DNA from: Erythrobacter sp. 3-20A1M
GTDB lineage: Bacteria > Pseudomonadota > Alphaproteobacteria > Sphingomonadales > Sphingomonadaceae
DNA length: 64,000 nucleotides
Direction: 5' to 3'
NCBI RefSeq assembly: GCF_018636735.1
Contig: NZ_CP045200.1
Coordinates: forward strand, 1,550,001-1,614,000
A program made the translations under genes and the position numbers. This document shows, one piece after another, positions 11,078 to 19,189 of this stretch. Under the pieces are notes generated by a model. That model had not been told where the DNA came from and did no database searches. It saw only the letters and a list, made by a program, of their open reading frames with translations. How positions within the stretch are numbered: position 1 is the first letter of the stretch; every line of letters begins with the position of its first letter.

Positions 11078-12003
11078 ACGGCATTCACCGGTATCTTGAT
11101 GTAGCTGACGCCATTGTCTTCGGGGTCGGGCAAGCGACCGCCGCGGATATTGACCTGCACCGAGGGCATGATCAGTTTCGGCATGGCGAGCGTCTTGTCG
11201 CGGGTCGTTCGCATCTCGACAAAGTCTTCCTCGCTCACCCCGTCCTTCACATGCACGTTTTCTTCGCGCTGCTGCTTGACGGTGGTTTCCCAGGCATATT
11301 CGTCGCGGCCCGGCGCCTTGTAATCGTGGCACAGGAACAGGCGGGTTTCGTCCGGAAGCGATAGCAGCCGGCGAATGGACCGATAGAGCTGGTGCGCGTC
11401 GCCGCCGGGGAAGTCAGCCCGGGCAGTCCCGAAATCGGGCATGAAAATAGTGTCGCCCACGAACGCTGCATCGCCGATGATGAAAGCCATATCGGCGGGT
11501 GTGTGACCGGGAACATGGAGGGCAATGCCTTCCAACTCGCCGACCTTGAAGGTCTCGCCGTCCTCGAACAGCTTGTCGAACTGCGATCCGTCGCGTTCGA
11601 AGTCGGTGCCCGCATTGAAGAGCTTGCCGAATACCTCCTGCACGCGAATGATGCCGCGTCCTATAGCAAGCTTACCGCCGAGCCGTTCCTGCAGATAAGG
11701 AGCTGCTGAGATGTGATCCGCATGCGCGTGTGTCTCAATCAGCCATGTCACTTTCAGATTATTATAAGTGACATACTCGATTATGCGATCGGCTGATCCG
11801 TTCGAGGTGCGGCCAGAGGCCACCTCGAAGTCCAAAACCGAGTCGATAATGGCCGCTTCATCCGTCGTCGGATCGTGCACGACATACGAAACCGTATTCG
11901 TTGCCTCGTCGAAAAATCCCGCAATAGAGGGGCGGAGACACTTGTCGACTTGGGCACGCTCGATCTGGGCGGCGGCGCCGTTGAGGTTATGATCGTCAGC
12001 CAT
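11074..12003 (-). CDS. persulfide dioxygenase-like MBL-fold protein (ETHE1/Blh type)
   Basis: 309 aa beginning MADDHNLNGAAAQ after GGAGG. It has the complete metal motif THAHADH (ETHAHADHISAA) plus 'VPGHTPADM', 'VGDTIFMPDFGTARADFPGG' and 'LCHDY', matching the ETHE1/Blh family that oxidises glutathione persulfide to sulfite with iron. It is the first gene of a tightly overlapping minus-strand operon running to the methyltransferase. Its promoter region holds a palindrome (12024-12041) facing the divergent peroxiredoxin-ArsR genes, suggesting ArsR control. Confidence 0.92.
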   Translation of the reverse strand: MADDHNLNGAAAQIERAQVDKCLRPSIAGFFDEATNTVSYVVHDPTTDEAAIIDSVLDFEVASGRTSNGSADRIIEYVTYNNLKVTWLIETHAHADHISAAPYLQERLGGKLAIGRGIIRVQEVFGKLFNAGTDFERDGSQFDKLFEDGETFKVGELEGIALHVPGHTPADMAFIIGDAAFVGDTIFMPDFGTARADFPGGDAHQLYRSIRRLLSLPDETRLFLCHDYKAPGRDEYAWETTVKQQREENVHVKDGVSEEDFVEMRTTRDKTLAMPKLIMPSVQVNIRGGRLPDPEDNGVSYIKIPVNAV

Positions 12004-12023
12004 CGCTTGACCTCCATACACTT

Positions 12024-12041
12024 ACATAAACCGTTTATATG
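12024..12041. promoter_or_regulatory. palindromic operator between the persulfide operon and the prx-arsR pair
   Basis: Perfect dyad ATAAAC-C-GTTTAT at 12026-12038, flanked by partly symmetric AC..GT bases, in the 74 bp between the divergent starts at 12003 and 12078. Size and AT-rich core fit an ArsR-family dimer site, and an arsR gene follows at 12743. Assignment to that ArsR is inference. Confidence 0.65.
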
Positions 12042-12077
12042 TCTTGCTATTCGGATGTCAAGTGGTATGAGGGCTCG

Positions 12078-12746
12078 ATGACCGAGATGATCAATGCCGA
12101 TGCCGAACGACAGGCGCCGTGTGCCGGACTACGTATCGGAGATGTCGCCCCGGACTTTTCCGCACGCACCACGGCAGGAGATGTTCGCCTTTCGGATTAC
12201 CGGGGGCAGTGGTTGATCCTTTTCTCGCACCCTGCGGACTTCACGCCTGTGTGCACGACCGAGTTTGTCGCACTTGCCCAAGCGGCCAGCGACTTCGAAC
12301 AGCGCGACTGTGCGCTGGTGGCGCTTTCCGTCGATAGCCTGTTCTCGCATTTCGCCTGGCTGCGGCTGATCCGCGATCGCTACGACATCGAGGTGCGCTT
12401 TCCGATCGTGGAGGATCCGACCCTCGTGATCGGCCGGGCATACGGCATGGTGGCGCCGAACGATAACGATAGCGCAACGGTTCGGACGACGTTCTTCATC
12501 GATCCAACCGGCGTTATCCGCGCGATGACCTGCTATCCTGCGAATGTGGGCCGTTCGACGCCCGAAATGCTAAGGACACTCGATGCTCTTCAGGCAGTCG
12601 ATGACGGGCCTGTTCTCGCCCCTGCGAACTGGGCTCCGGGGGAAGCCATGTTGGCGCAGCCCGACGCGTCGCTCGACACTGTTTTCTCTGCCAAGAGCCA
12701 GACCGATTGGTTCATGAAGGAAACCAAGCGAGGGACTCGCAAATGA
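12078..12746 (+). CDS. peroxiredoxin (1-Cys/Prx6-like)
   Basis: 222 aa thiol peroxidase. The peroxidatic motif PADFTPVCTTE places the catalytic Cys at about residue 59. The C-terminal dimerisation region ends in a Lys/Arg tail. Start ATG 12078 follows GAGG; a longer in-frame ORF from 12039 would run over the operator. Stop and arsR start overlap (ATGA), so the two are one operon divergent from the persulfide genes. It probably removes peroxide or persulfide species; only the fold and Cys are seen. Confidence 0.9.
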   Translation: MTEMINADAERQAPCAGLRIGDVAPDFSARTTAGDVRLSDYRGQWLILFSHPADFTPVCTTEFVALAQAASDFEQRDCALVALSVDSLFSHFAWLRLIRDRYDIEVRFPIVEDPTLVIGRAYGMVAPNDNDSATVRTTFFIDPTGVIRAMTCYPANVGRSTPEMLRTLDALQAVDDGPVLAPANWAPGEAMLAQPDASLDTVFSAKSQTDWFMKETKRGTRK

Positions 12747-13081
12747 CGGACGAGGAGTTGGTCGATGCCCTGAAGGCCCTCGCTCATCCCGTGCGTCTGC
12801 GCATCCTGCAGGCACTGTCGGGCACGGAGCGCAATGTTGGCGAGGTCGACGACATAGCCGCAATTGGCCAGCCAACGCTTTCGCAGCAGCTGGCGGTCCT
12901 TCGCAACGCGGGCCTTGTGAAGACCCGCAAGGACGCCAAGCTTGTCTACTATCGCATTGATGATGGCAGGCTTGCGAAGGTTGTTGATGCGGTGGGGAAG
13001 CTTGGTGGGCTGTCTGCGAAACCTATGCGCCACTTGCGCCAGCCTGCACCCGGGGTGGCCAATTTTGCGAAGTTGGGTTGA
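12743..13081 (+). CDS. ArsR-family winged-helix repressor lacking cysteines
   Basis: 112 aa, from MTDEELVDALKALAHPVRLR, with the helix-turn-helix 'GQPTLSQQLAVLRNAGLV' and the wing 'KDAKLVYYRID'. This resembles the BigR/SqrR persulfide-sensing group by position next to ETHE1-like and YedE genes. However, I find no Cys anywhere in the protein, so the usual dithiol switch is absent. It is the last gene of the prx operon and the likely binder of the 12024-12041 palindrome. Confidence 0.88.
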   Translation: MTDEELVDALKALAHPVRLRILQALSGTERNVGEVDDIAAIGQPTLSQQLAVLRNAGLVKTRKDAKLVYYRIDDGRLAKVVDAVGKLGGLSAKPMRHLRQPAPGVANFAKLG

Positions 13082-13350
13082 ACATCCGCACATTAACTTT
13101 GAATCGTTTTGAACGAAGTTCCTCGCACCCACGAGCGCCAGCTCTCCCGAAGTCAGCAAAACGCACAACTCGCCTATCATTTGCTGTCGATAGCGGATGA
13201 ACACTTCCAGCCTCTCCCGAAGGAGCGAGGAATGACTGAGATCGCGGGGCAGGATTGTCATAATAAAACGTGAAAGCTGGAAGTCTTGCGCTTCTTGAAC
13301 GGGGTCAATTCACTCCCAATTGCATCCATGCACGTTTGGGGGTGTCTACT

Positions 13351-14598
13351 TCACACATCCGGTTCCCTATCTATCGGATCTTTACGGCGTTGGCGGCGAA
13401 GAAATAGTCCAATCATGATCAAGATCGGGATGACAAGATAGGCTTGGAAGGTCTTGTGCGGCCCGATCCAGGCTATCGGAACAGCCGCCAGGAGATACCC
13501 CAGCAGTCCGAGCGCGTAGTAACCCACCGCAAATACCGACAGTCCCTCGACGAGATGTTGCAGCCGCAGCTGGTTGCTGGCGGTTTCACCGAGCGAGCGA
13601 AGGAGTTCGCCACTCTGAACATTCAGCCGCGTTTCTATCCGCGCTCGCAACAAGCCGGTGGCTTGTTCGATCCGCAGCGCGAGATCGCCTATCCGAGCGG
13701 CAAAGTTCTCGCATGTCCGCAAGGCAGGCAACAGGCGTCGATTGGTAAATTCGGTCAGGGATTGGAAATCGTTGAGCGTGCGCGCGCCGAGACTCTCGAG
13801 GCGGTCGCTGGCTATCTGGCCATAGGCCCTCGTGGCGCTTAGCCTGAAGGAGACTCCATCGCGCAGATGCGCGACTTCTCCTGCCGCGATGATCAATTCG
13901 TCGAGGATCTCCAGATCATCGGTCGGGCCCGCCAGCTGGTTGATTATCGCGCTCGCGCGTTCTTCCAATCTCGCGAGCTCGCTTTCGCGTTCGCGCACCA
14001 ACGGAAGCGAGAGCAGTGCGAGGTTGCGGTAGTTACCCAGCTCCTGAAGCTGCTGGATCGCGCGACCGGTCTCGTTGGGTCCCATCGATCCGGGCTTGAT
14101 CAGAAGCTGCCCGAACCCGTCTTCTTCGTTCAGCCGGAAATTTGACCAGAATTGCAGTTCGCCGATTTGCCCTGCCACAGTTTCCGACCGGTTGAGCTGC
14201 CATTCCTGTTGCAGATTGCGAATGCGTACAGGGTCATTCTCGACGGCAATCTTGATGGCTCGCAGGACCTGGCCCGGAATAGGGTCGAGCAGCGGCAGGA
14301 GTTGCCGGCATAGTTCACCGACCCCGCTGACGCGTGCAACCACCGTGAACGTGCATGCTTCGCTGTGCCGTTCCCAAAGAAAGTCCATCCCGTCGCAGGA
14401 AAAGTGACCATGGCGCGTGGCCCTGCGGTCTTGCGCATCGCCCTCCAGCCGCCGAATGAGCCTCTGGGTGCCCGCCTGCGTCTGGAGGAGAAGGAATTGA
14501 ACCATCGCGGTCGGGGCATCGACCGACGGACTGGGGCGCAGATGCATCTCTTCGACAACTTGCCGCCGAACAGGGTCAACCTCGATCATCGGCTGCAT
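13351..14598 (-). CDS. DUF3422 family membrane-anchored protein
   Basis: 415 aa from ATG 14598 (MQPMIEVDPVRRQVVEEMHLRP), with GGAG upstream. 'VEEMHLRPSPSV' is the N-terminal hallmark of the family. The middle is helical with coiled-coil character (RERESELARLEERAS), and two hydrophobic helices near the C-terminus end in a basic tail (FLRRQRRKD), placing the bulk in the cytoplasm. Function is unknown. A 37-residue upstream extension exists but lacks family similarity. The 269 bp upstream towards arsR hold nothing I recognise. Confidence 0.82.
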   Translation of the reverse strand: MQPMIEVDPVRRQVVEEMHLRPSPSVDAPTAMVQFLLLQTQAGTQRLIRRLEGDAQDRRATRHGHFSCDGMDFLWERHSEACTFTVVARVSGVGELCRQLLPLLDPIPGQVLRAIKIAVENDPVRIRNLQQEWQLNRSETVAGQIGELQFWSNFRLNEEDGFGQLLIKPGSMGPNETGRAIQQLQELGNYRNLALLSLPLVRERESELARLEERASAIINQLAGPTDDLEILDELIIAAGEVAHLRDGVSFRLSATRAYGQIASDRLESLGARTLNDFQSLTEFTNRRLLPALRTCENFAARIGDLALRIEQATGLLRARIETRLNVQSGELLRSLGETASNQLRLQHLVEGLSVFAVGYYALGLLGYLLAAVPIAWIGPHKTFQAYLVIPILIMIGLFLRRQRRKDPIDREPDV

Positions 14599-14850
14599 CC
14601 GTGTTGTCTCCACTGTGTCGCCTGTGTTCGATGACCGAGCGAGTCGGAGAACCGTATCCGCCGCAAGTGTGGCGAACTCTGGAAAATAGACATCGAGCGT
14701 CGCGCCCAAGGCGGGCAGGCGGGTCTACGAGTGTTGGCGGCAGATGCGCTGATCGAAAGGAGGTTTCGACCCGCCCCGATGCAAGCCCGATGATTACCGC
14801 ACTTCGCGCGAGGTCGTTCGAGAACCCGTATGCTTTGAGGCCGCCACATC

Positions 14851-16342
14851 TCAGAATACGAAGGTCAAATCGGAATAAATGTAGCGGGTGTCGTCCCGAC
14901 TGATCACGCCTGGCGCCTCTTTCAGGAAATCTCCCTTAAGCAACAAGGCGCCGCCGACTTCGAAACGAACTTTCGGGGAAAGGCGATAACGCGCGCGAAG
15001 GAAAAACTGGTCCCCAACCTCGCCGTTGGGACCATTCCTGATCCCTGTACGCCCGAACACATCGTTCGGCTCGGGCGCGCGCAGGCGCCGGAAAGTGTTC
15101 CAGATAGTCCACTTTCCCGGTGTCCAGATCACGTCCGCGCCAAACGAGGAGACATTGGACAGAGTGGTCGGGCCATAAAGTCCGGGCGGAGCGTAGTCGG
15201 GGAAGATGGCCCCGAAGAGTTGGTCGAACCGCGTAATTTTATCGCTCTCGTCCTGTCCCGAGCCGTATGTGGCCGACACGGCGAAACGCGGGCCGATCGC
15301 ATTGTCGAGCCGGTAACCGAGTTCGCCATAAAGATAGAAGGCGCGAACATCTTTGTCGACGAGGTCGGTGGCCGCCGCCGTACGCCGCGCCTTTCCGCGC
15401 TGGAGAATTCCTTCAAGCTCAAAGTCCAGCTTTCCGCGCTTCGGCTCGCGGTAGATACGCATGCCGGGTGTCAAAAGCCTTCGGTCGCGTGTCTGGAAAC
15501 CGGAACTGTCTCTTTCGCCGAGGTAATAAGCGTAGAGTTCGAGATTTAGATCAGCGACCTTGCGATGATAAAATGCGCCAGCGAGTTGGAGGTCGAAACC
15601 ATTGCGATCAATTTCGATCCGGTTGTCGTAATACCCTTCGATGTCGTCTGGGAGGATCCTGGTCGGCAACATGTAGAAGGCTGTCAGGCCGTCCGTGTTG
15701 CCGCGCTTTATATCGCCGCGCAGACCGAGATACGTGTTTGCCGTGTTGCGAAACAACGGATTGTTGATCAAACGGGCAGAGCCGAGCAGCATGCGTTGCT
15801 GCCCAAGTTTCAGCGTGGTGTTCGTGCCCTCGCCAAGCCCATCGCCAAGATCGTACTGCGCCCAATACTGCAAGGGCTCAAGCGCGTTGACCTCCGCTTG
15901 CCGCAGTGTGCTGTTGTCGGCGGTGCTGTAGGCCCTCGCGTCCATTATCTCTCCGCCCAAGACAAGATCGCCCATCTTGTATTGCGCGTCGACACGCGTC
16001 TGCAGGAGCAGGAGTTCTTCGCTATCAGGGCCGAACGATCTGAACTGCCCATCGATTGCCTCACCCCGAACGCGGAACTGGCCGGTGATCGAGAACCCGT
16101 CCTCGCTCTGCTCCGGACCGGATGCGGCGCGCGCGCGCGCGCGCGGCCGGAGGCAAATCCTGTTCGACCGCTGCGGACCTTCCGAGCGTATCGACCGGTC
16201 CAGCCGGGACGGTCACTTCCACTGTCCGCGACGGGCTTTCCTGGGCTGTTGCCGGAAACGCCGAGAAAAGCGCTGAAGCACTTAACAGGAAAGAACTGGT
16301 TCGGGCCTCGCGGCCAAGAGCAAACCGGCACGTGATCGCCAT
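14851..16342 (-). pseudogene. alginate-export-type outer-membrane porin, frame broken at a GC dinucleotide tract
   Basis: The frame from ATG 16342 starts MAITCRFALGREARTSS with a signal peptide ending FPATAQ, and reads to DLPPAARARARR. Beyond the GC tract (16127-16145) another frame continues ASGPEQSEDGFSITGQFRVR... into a long beta-rich protein ending in the aromatic YSDLTFVF, a typical outer-membrane C-terminus, at 14851. The downstream part resembles Alginate_exp porins ('LKLGQQRMLLGSARLI'). Adding one GC unit (2 nt) restores a single 497-codon frame. It may be phase-variable, decayed, or an assembly error. SD-like GAAGGAT precedes the start. Confidence 0.8.
16127..16145. repeat. GC dinucleotide tract (9.5 units) inside the porin gene
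   Basis: A 19-nt uninterrupted alternating G-C tract sits about 66 codons into the porin gene, in the region encoding the start of the mature protein. Its present length puts the signal peptide and the barrel in different frames. A gain of one unit or loss of two would join them. Dinucleotide tracts of this kind can slip during replication. Confidence 0.9.
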
Positions 16343-16456
16343 AAGCGAAGATATCCTTCGGGAGCGTTGAAGCGAAAAAGCGGGCAGCGGCTCCAAAGAC
16401 GGCCGACAGGAGGGCCAGACACGACGATGTGTGCCTGGCATGCCGCTGGCAATGGA

Positions 16457-16474
16457 GGCCGGATCGCTCCGGCC
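16457..16474 (-). terminator. hairpin downstream of the DsrE-like gene
   Basis: GGCCGGA-TCGC-TCCGGCC forms a perfect 7-bp GC-rich stem 13-30 bp beyond the stop of the DsrE-like gene and 115 bp before the porin start. No T-run follows, so strength as an intrinsic terminator is uncertain. Confidence 0.5.
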
Positions 16475-16486
16475 CCCGGCATCAGG

Positions 16487-17038
16487 TCAGCCATCCGGCA
16501 TTGTGACGTAACCCTGCAGCGCATAATTGGTCAGGACGATCTGGGCCGAGAGGCTCATCTCGGTGAATTCGTTGAGATCGCTCTCGGCAATGTCGCTGCC
16601 CGCCATTGTCTGTCCGCAGGCGTAAAACTTCACCCCGAAATCGTGCAACGCCTTCATCAGCTCGAGATTGGGATTCTGGGCACCGTCATGAGCAGCCGCA
16701 TAGGCCTCGTTGGTCAGCGCGGCATCGATTGCCGGACCGTAGAGCACGATCGCGATGTCGATATCGTCCTGCGGGACACCGCCGGCTGTCAGGAGGTTCA
16801 CGACGCGGGCGGCCGACCACAGGGTCCGGTTCACGCCTTCGCGCTGGGCATCCGAATCGATCGCCCACACCAGCTTGTATTCCATACCCGGAATGGGCCG
16901 TTCGGCGGCGTTGGGATAGTTCTTGATCTTCCCGTAGCCCTGGATCGTCGGCGTGGTCCATTCGGGCGACTGTGCTGCGGCGGGACCGGCTATCGCAAGC
17001 GACACGCCCGCCATGCTCACCATGATTGATTTCATCAT
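16487..17038 (-). CDS. exported DsrE-like sulfur-carrier-fold protein
   Basis: 183 aa with a Sec signal (MMKSIMVSMAGVSLAIAG..AAAQ) and a DsrE/DsrF fold. The conserved Cys lies in 'VKFYACGQTMA', a position that carries persulfide in the DsrE/TusD superfamily, with 'AIVLYGPA' as a core strand. The periplasmic location is unusual compared with the cytosolic Dsr/Tus proteins but fits a periplasmic thiosulfate pathway. It lies 42 bp after the SoxB-like gene and is likely in its operon. The second Met (17035) is an alternative start. Confidence 0.85.
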   Translation of the reverse strand: MMKSIMVSMAGVSLAIAGPAAAQSPEWTTPTIQGYGKIKNYPNAAERPIPGMEYKLVWAIDSDAQREGVNRTLWSAARVVNLLTAGGVPQDDIDIAIVLYGPAIDAALTNEAYAAAHDGAQNPNLELMKALHDFGVKFYACGQTMAGSDIAESDLNEFTEMSLSAQIVLTNYALQGYVTMPDG

Positions 17039-17080
17039 ATCGTTGTCTTTCCTTGTGAAATGTTGGGTTTGTTGATCGGT

Positions 17081-18739
17081 CTAACGAAATTCGTAATCCG
17101 CGCCTGGAATGGTGGAGAAGCTGTATTCGCCGAGCTCATTCGAAACGGCCCTGCCGTCGAGTTTCGGTGAAATCGTGCCTTGTTCGTCGAGATAGCCGGC
17201 GATGGCTTCGTGCACGGTGAAAGGCTGTTCCTCGACGTCCGTAACATTGGGTAGCCGGTTGAAATTGCTTTCGGGCGCGCCCGTACGGATGACCGAGGTG
17301 ACGGTGTAGGTTGCATCGGCCTGGTAGGGCTATCCGTCGACAAGCAGTTCGGTAATGCGCTGCCCCTTCGGGAGCGATGGCTCGAAGCGCATTCTGATAC
17401 CGGAGAAGCGAACGAGATAGCCTCCGAAGCGCTCGGCCGGCTTGGGCGAGAAGGCGTTGTTGACCTCGTTTTCCAGCCACTGATGCAACACCTCACCCTT
17501 TACCTTTCCTGTCTTGAGCTTGGTATTGAGCGGCATCCAGTTCCACAGGTTCGCCATGGTGATCGGCGCCGGTCGATCGTTTTGCGGTACGACGGGATTG
17601 CCGTAACGGAAGCCATTGGAAAGCGCGATCTGCGTGCCTGTTTTCCAGCGAAACGCGTCGGTTATCATGTGGTCCATCGGCGTCTCGACGGTGAGATAAC
17701 GATAGATGGGGGGCGAGGTGTACCCCATCACCCGCTCTAGTTCCTCGCGGTGCGGTGCCTTTGCCTGCTCGATGAGAGCGGCCATTTGGGGATCGGCTGG
17801 ATACTTATCCGGGTCGACGTCGAGCAGTTCATAGCTGTCGCCGACAACCTCGCCATCCCTGATCGTCAGCGTGAGCTTGCCGACGAAAGTGCCAAAGGCA
17901 CCCGGTTCGGTCACTTTCGCATGGCGCCGTTGCAAAGGCTGCCTGATGCGTTCGTGCGTGTCGCTGCCGAGCACGTAATCGACGTGCTCGCTGACCGGAC
18001 TGTCGGCAATGGCAATCTGCTTGAAGACCCCAAGATGGGTGATGAGAAACATCACATCGATATCATTGGCTACCACGAACTCATCGATCTTGTTCTTGAG
18101 GCGACCGTCGACCTCGCTGAACACCAGGCCATCGCTCATCGCAGGGTTCTGCCGCCGCGGGACATCAGGATCATCGAGACCCAGGAAACCGAGCTTCACA
18201 CCCTCGATCTCGCGGATCATGGTCTGCTCGTAGATCGGCTCGAAGGTGTCGGCATGATAGATGTTCTCGACGATCGGTGTCGTCCCGAGGTTGTTCTCGA
18301 GCCTGATCATCTGGTCCTTGCCATAGACCACCGCCCAGTTGCCCGGCACGATCACGTCATATTTGAGATGGCGCAGCGGGCCGATCAGGGCCTCGCCTTT
18401 GGACATGGCCGAATAGCCGTCGCCCTGGTAAAGATCGCCCGCGTCGATCAGAAGCGTTCGTCCCGGGTTGGCCGCGCGTTCCTGTTCGACCAGCGTCTTG
18501 ATATGGGCAAGACCGCCACGCTCGCGGAAGACGATTTCGCCGTCTTCGAGAAACAGATCCTGGTGGGGGTCCATCTGTCCATGCAGATCGGCAAGCTGGA
18601 GGATCGTAACCTCCACAGTATCCTCTGATTGGGCGCCAGTCGGTTCCGCATCCGATGCGGAAGCGGCGTTGGCCACGCCGCCTAGAGCCAAGGCGGCGGC
18701 GGACATGAATACGGTGGAACGCTTGAAGTTCAGTACCAC
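17081..18739 (-). pseudogene. exported SoxB/UshA-like 5'-nucleotidase-family protein with in-frame TAG
   Basis: From GTG 18739: signal peptide, then a metallophosphatase domain ('LADLHGQMD', 'LLIDAGDLYQGDG', 'LITHLG', 'GSDTHERI') and a 5'-nucleotidase C-terminal domain ('TQIALSNGFRYG', 'WNWMPLNT'). The frame meets TAG at 17330-17332 after LLVDG, then continues in the same frame (PYQADATYTVTSVIRTG... to ADYEFR) to a second TAG at 17081. About 82 codons of the C-terminal domain lie beyond the first stop; one C-to-T change of a CAG Gln codon would explain it. The usual GNHD/GHWE motif is GNWAVVYG, so metal binding may differ. A CTTAAG-type box lies 45 bp upstream. Confidence 0.8.
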
Positions 18740-18783
18740 GCAATCTCTCCCCTCACGATTTTGAGAGCGAATTGCAGGGCAAG

Positions 18784-18800
18784 CTTAAGGCAAACTTAGG
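18784..18800 (-). promoter_or_regulatory. TAAG-N7-TAAG regulator box (site 1)
   Basis: Plus-strand CTTAAG gcaaa CTTAGG; on the gene strand CCTAAG-N5-CTTAAG. Its proximal edge is 45 bp before the GTG of the SoxB-like gene (18739), a position fit for activation by an OmpR-class regulator. Confidence 0.75.
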
Positions 18801-19010
18801 TCGGCTTTTCGCTGATGAGCGCGCACGGGAAACACGGTGGGACCCGATGACGATGCAAGACAGGAAAGCGGCGGGCACTTGCGTCCGGAAGACGACATCG
18901 GGGAGCCGCCATCCAGTTGCTTTCCTCGAACCGCTCCAGGCTCTTCATCGGCGCGACAGGTCGATGTTTCCCGTCCCTGGACCGCTCGGAGAGGCCCTGG
19001 GCCGGGCGGG

Positions 19011-19071
19011 GGCTGGCGCAACCTGCGGCCCGTCGGCCCGTGTGGCCCGCGCCAGCCTAGGGCCGCAGGTT
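19011..19071. other. interleaved inverted repeats A-B-A'-B' (possible pseudoknot or multi-dimer site)
   Basis: Arm A GGCTGGCGC (19011-19019) matches its complement GCGCCAGCC (19049-19057). Arm B AACCTGCGGCCC (19020-19031) matches GGGCCGCAGGTT (19060-19071). Both are perfect and their order is A, B, A', B', the topology of an H-type pseudoknot if transcribed. It lies 119 bp before the DUF2493 start. Confidence 0.7.
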
Positions 19072-19189
19072 TCCCGCTCTCGCGGTGCGCCCGCCCCCTT
19101 GTCCCGGCCCTGATCGGGCTCCGGCGGACCGGTGACGAGATGAGCAAATCGAGTCCTTGCTCCGCCGCTCAAGAACAGGAGACCAGATC

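Larger units (their letters stand above)
18740..19189. other. 450-bp intergenic region between the SoxB-like and DUF2493 genes
   Basis: Contains the regulator box at 18784-18800 for the minus-strand gene and the interleaved inverted repeats at 19011-19071 ahead of the plus-strand DUF2493 gene. One open frame crosses it on the plus strand (18772-19113), but its composition (Pro/Arg/Gly-rich) follows the local GC content and it has no recognisable domain. I see no further gene. Confidence 0.6.

Noticed and set aside
12590-13261. Long minus-strand open frame over the arsR gene
   Set aside because: It is antisense to prx-arsR; its N-terminal part lies in the 13.1-13.26 kb gap but shows no recognisable domain.
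14599-14709. 37-residue N-terminal extension of the DUF3422 protein
   Set aside because: It precedes the conserved EEMHLRP start and has a weaker ribosome site than ATG 14598.
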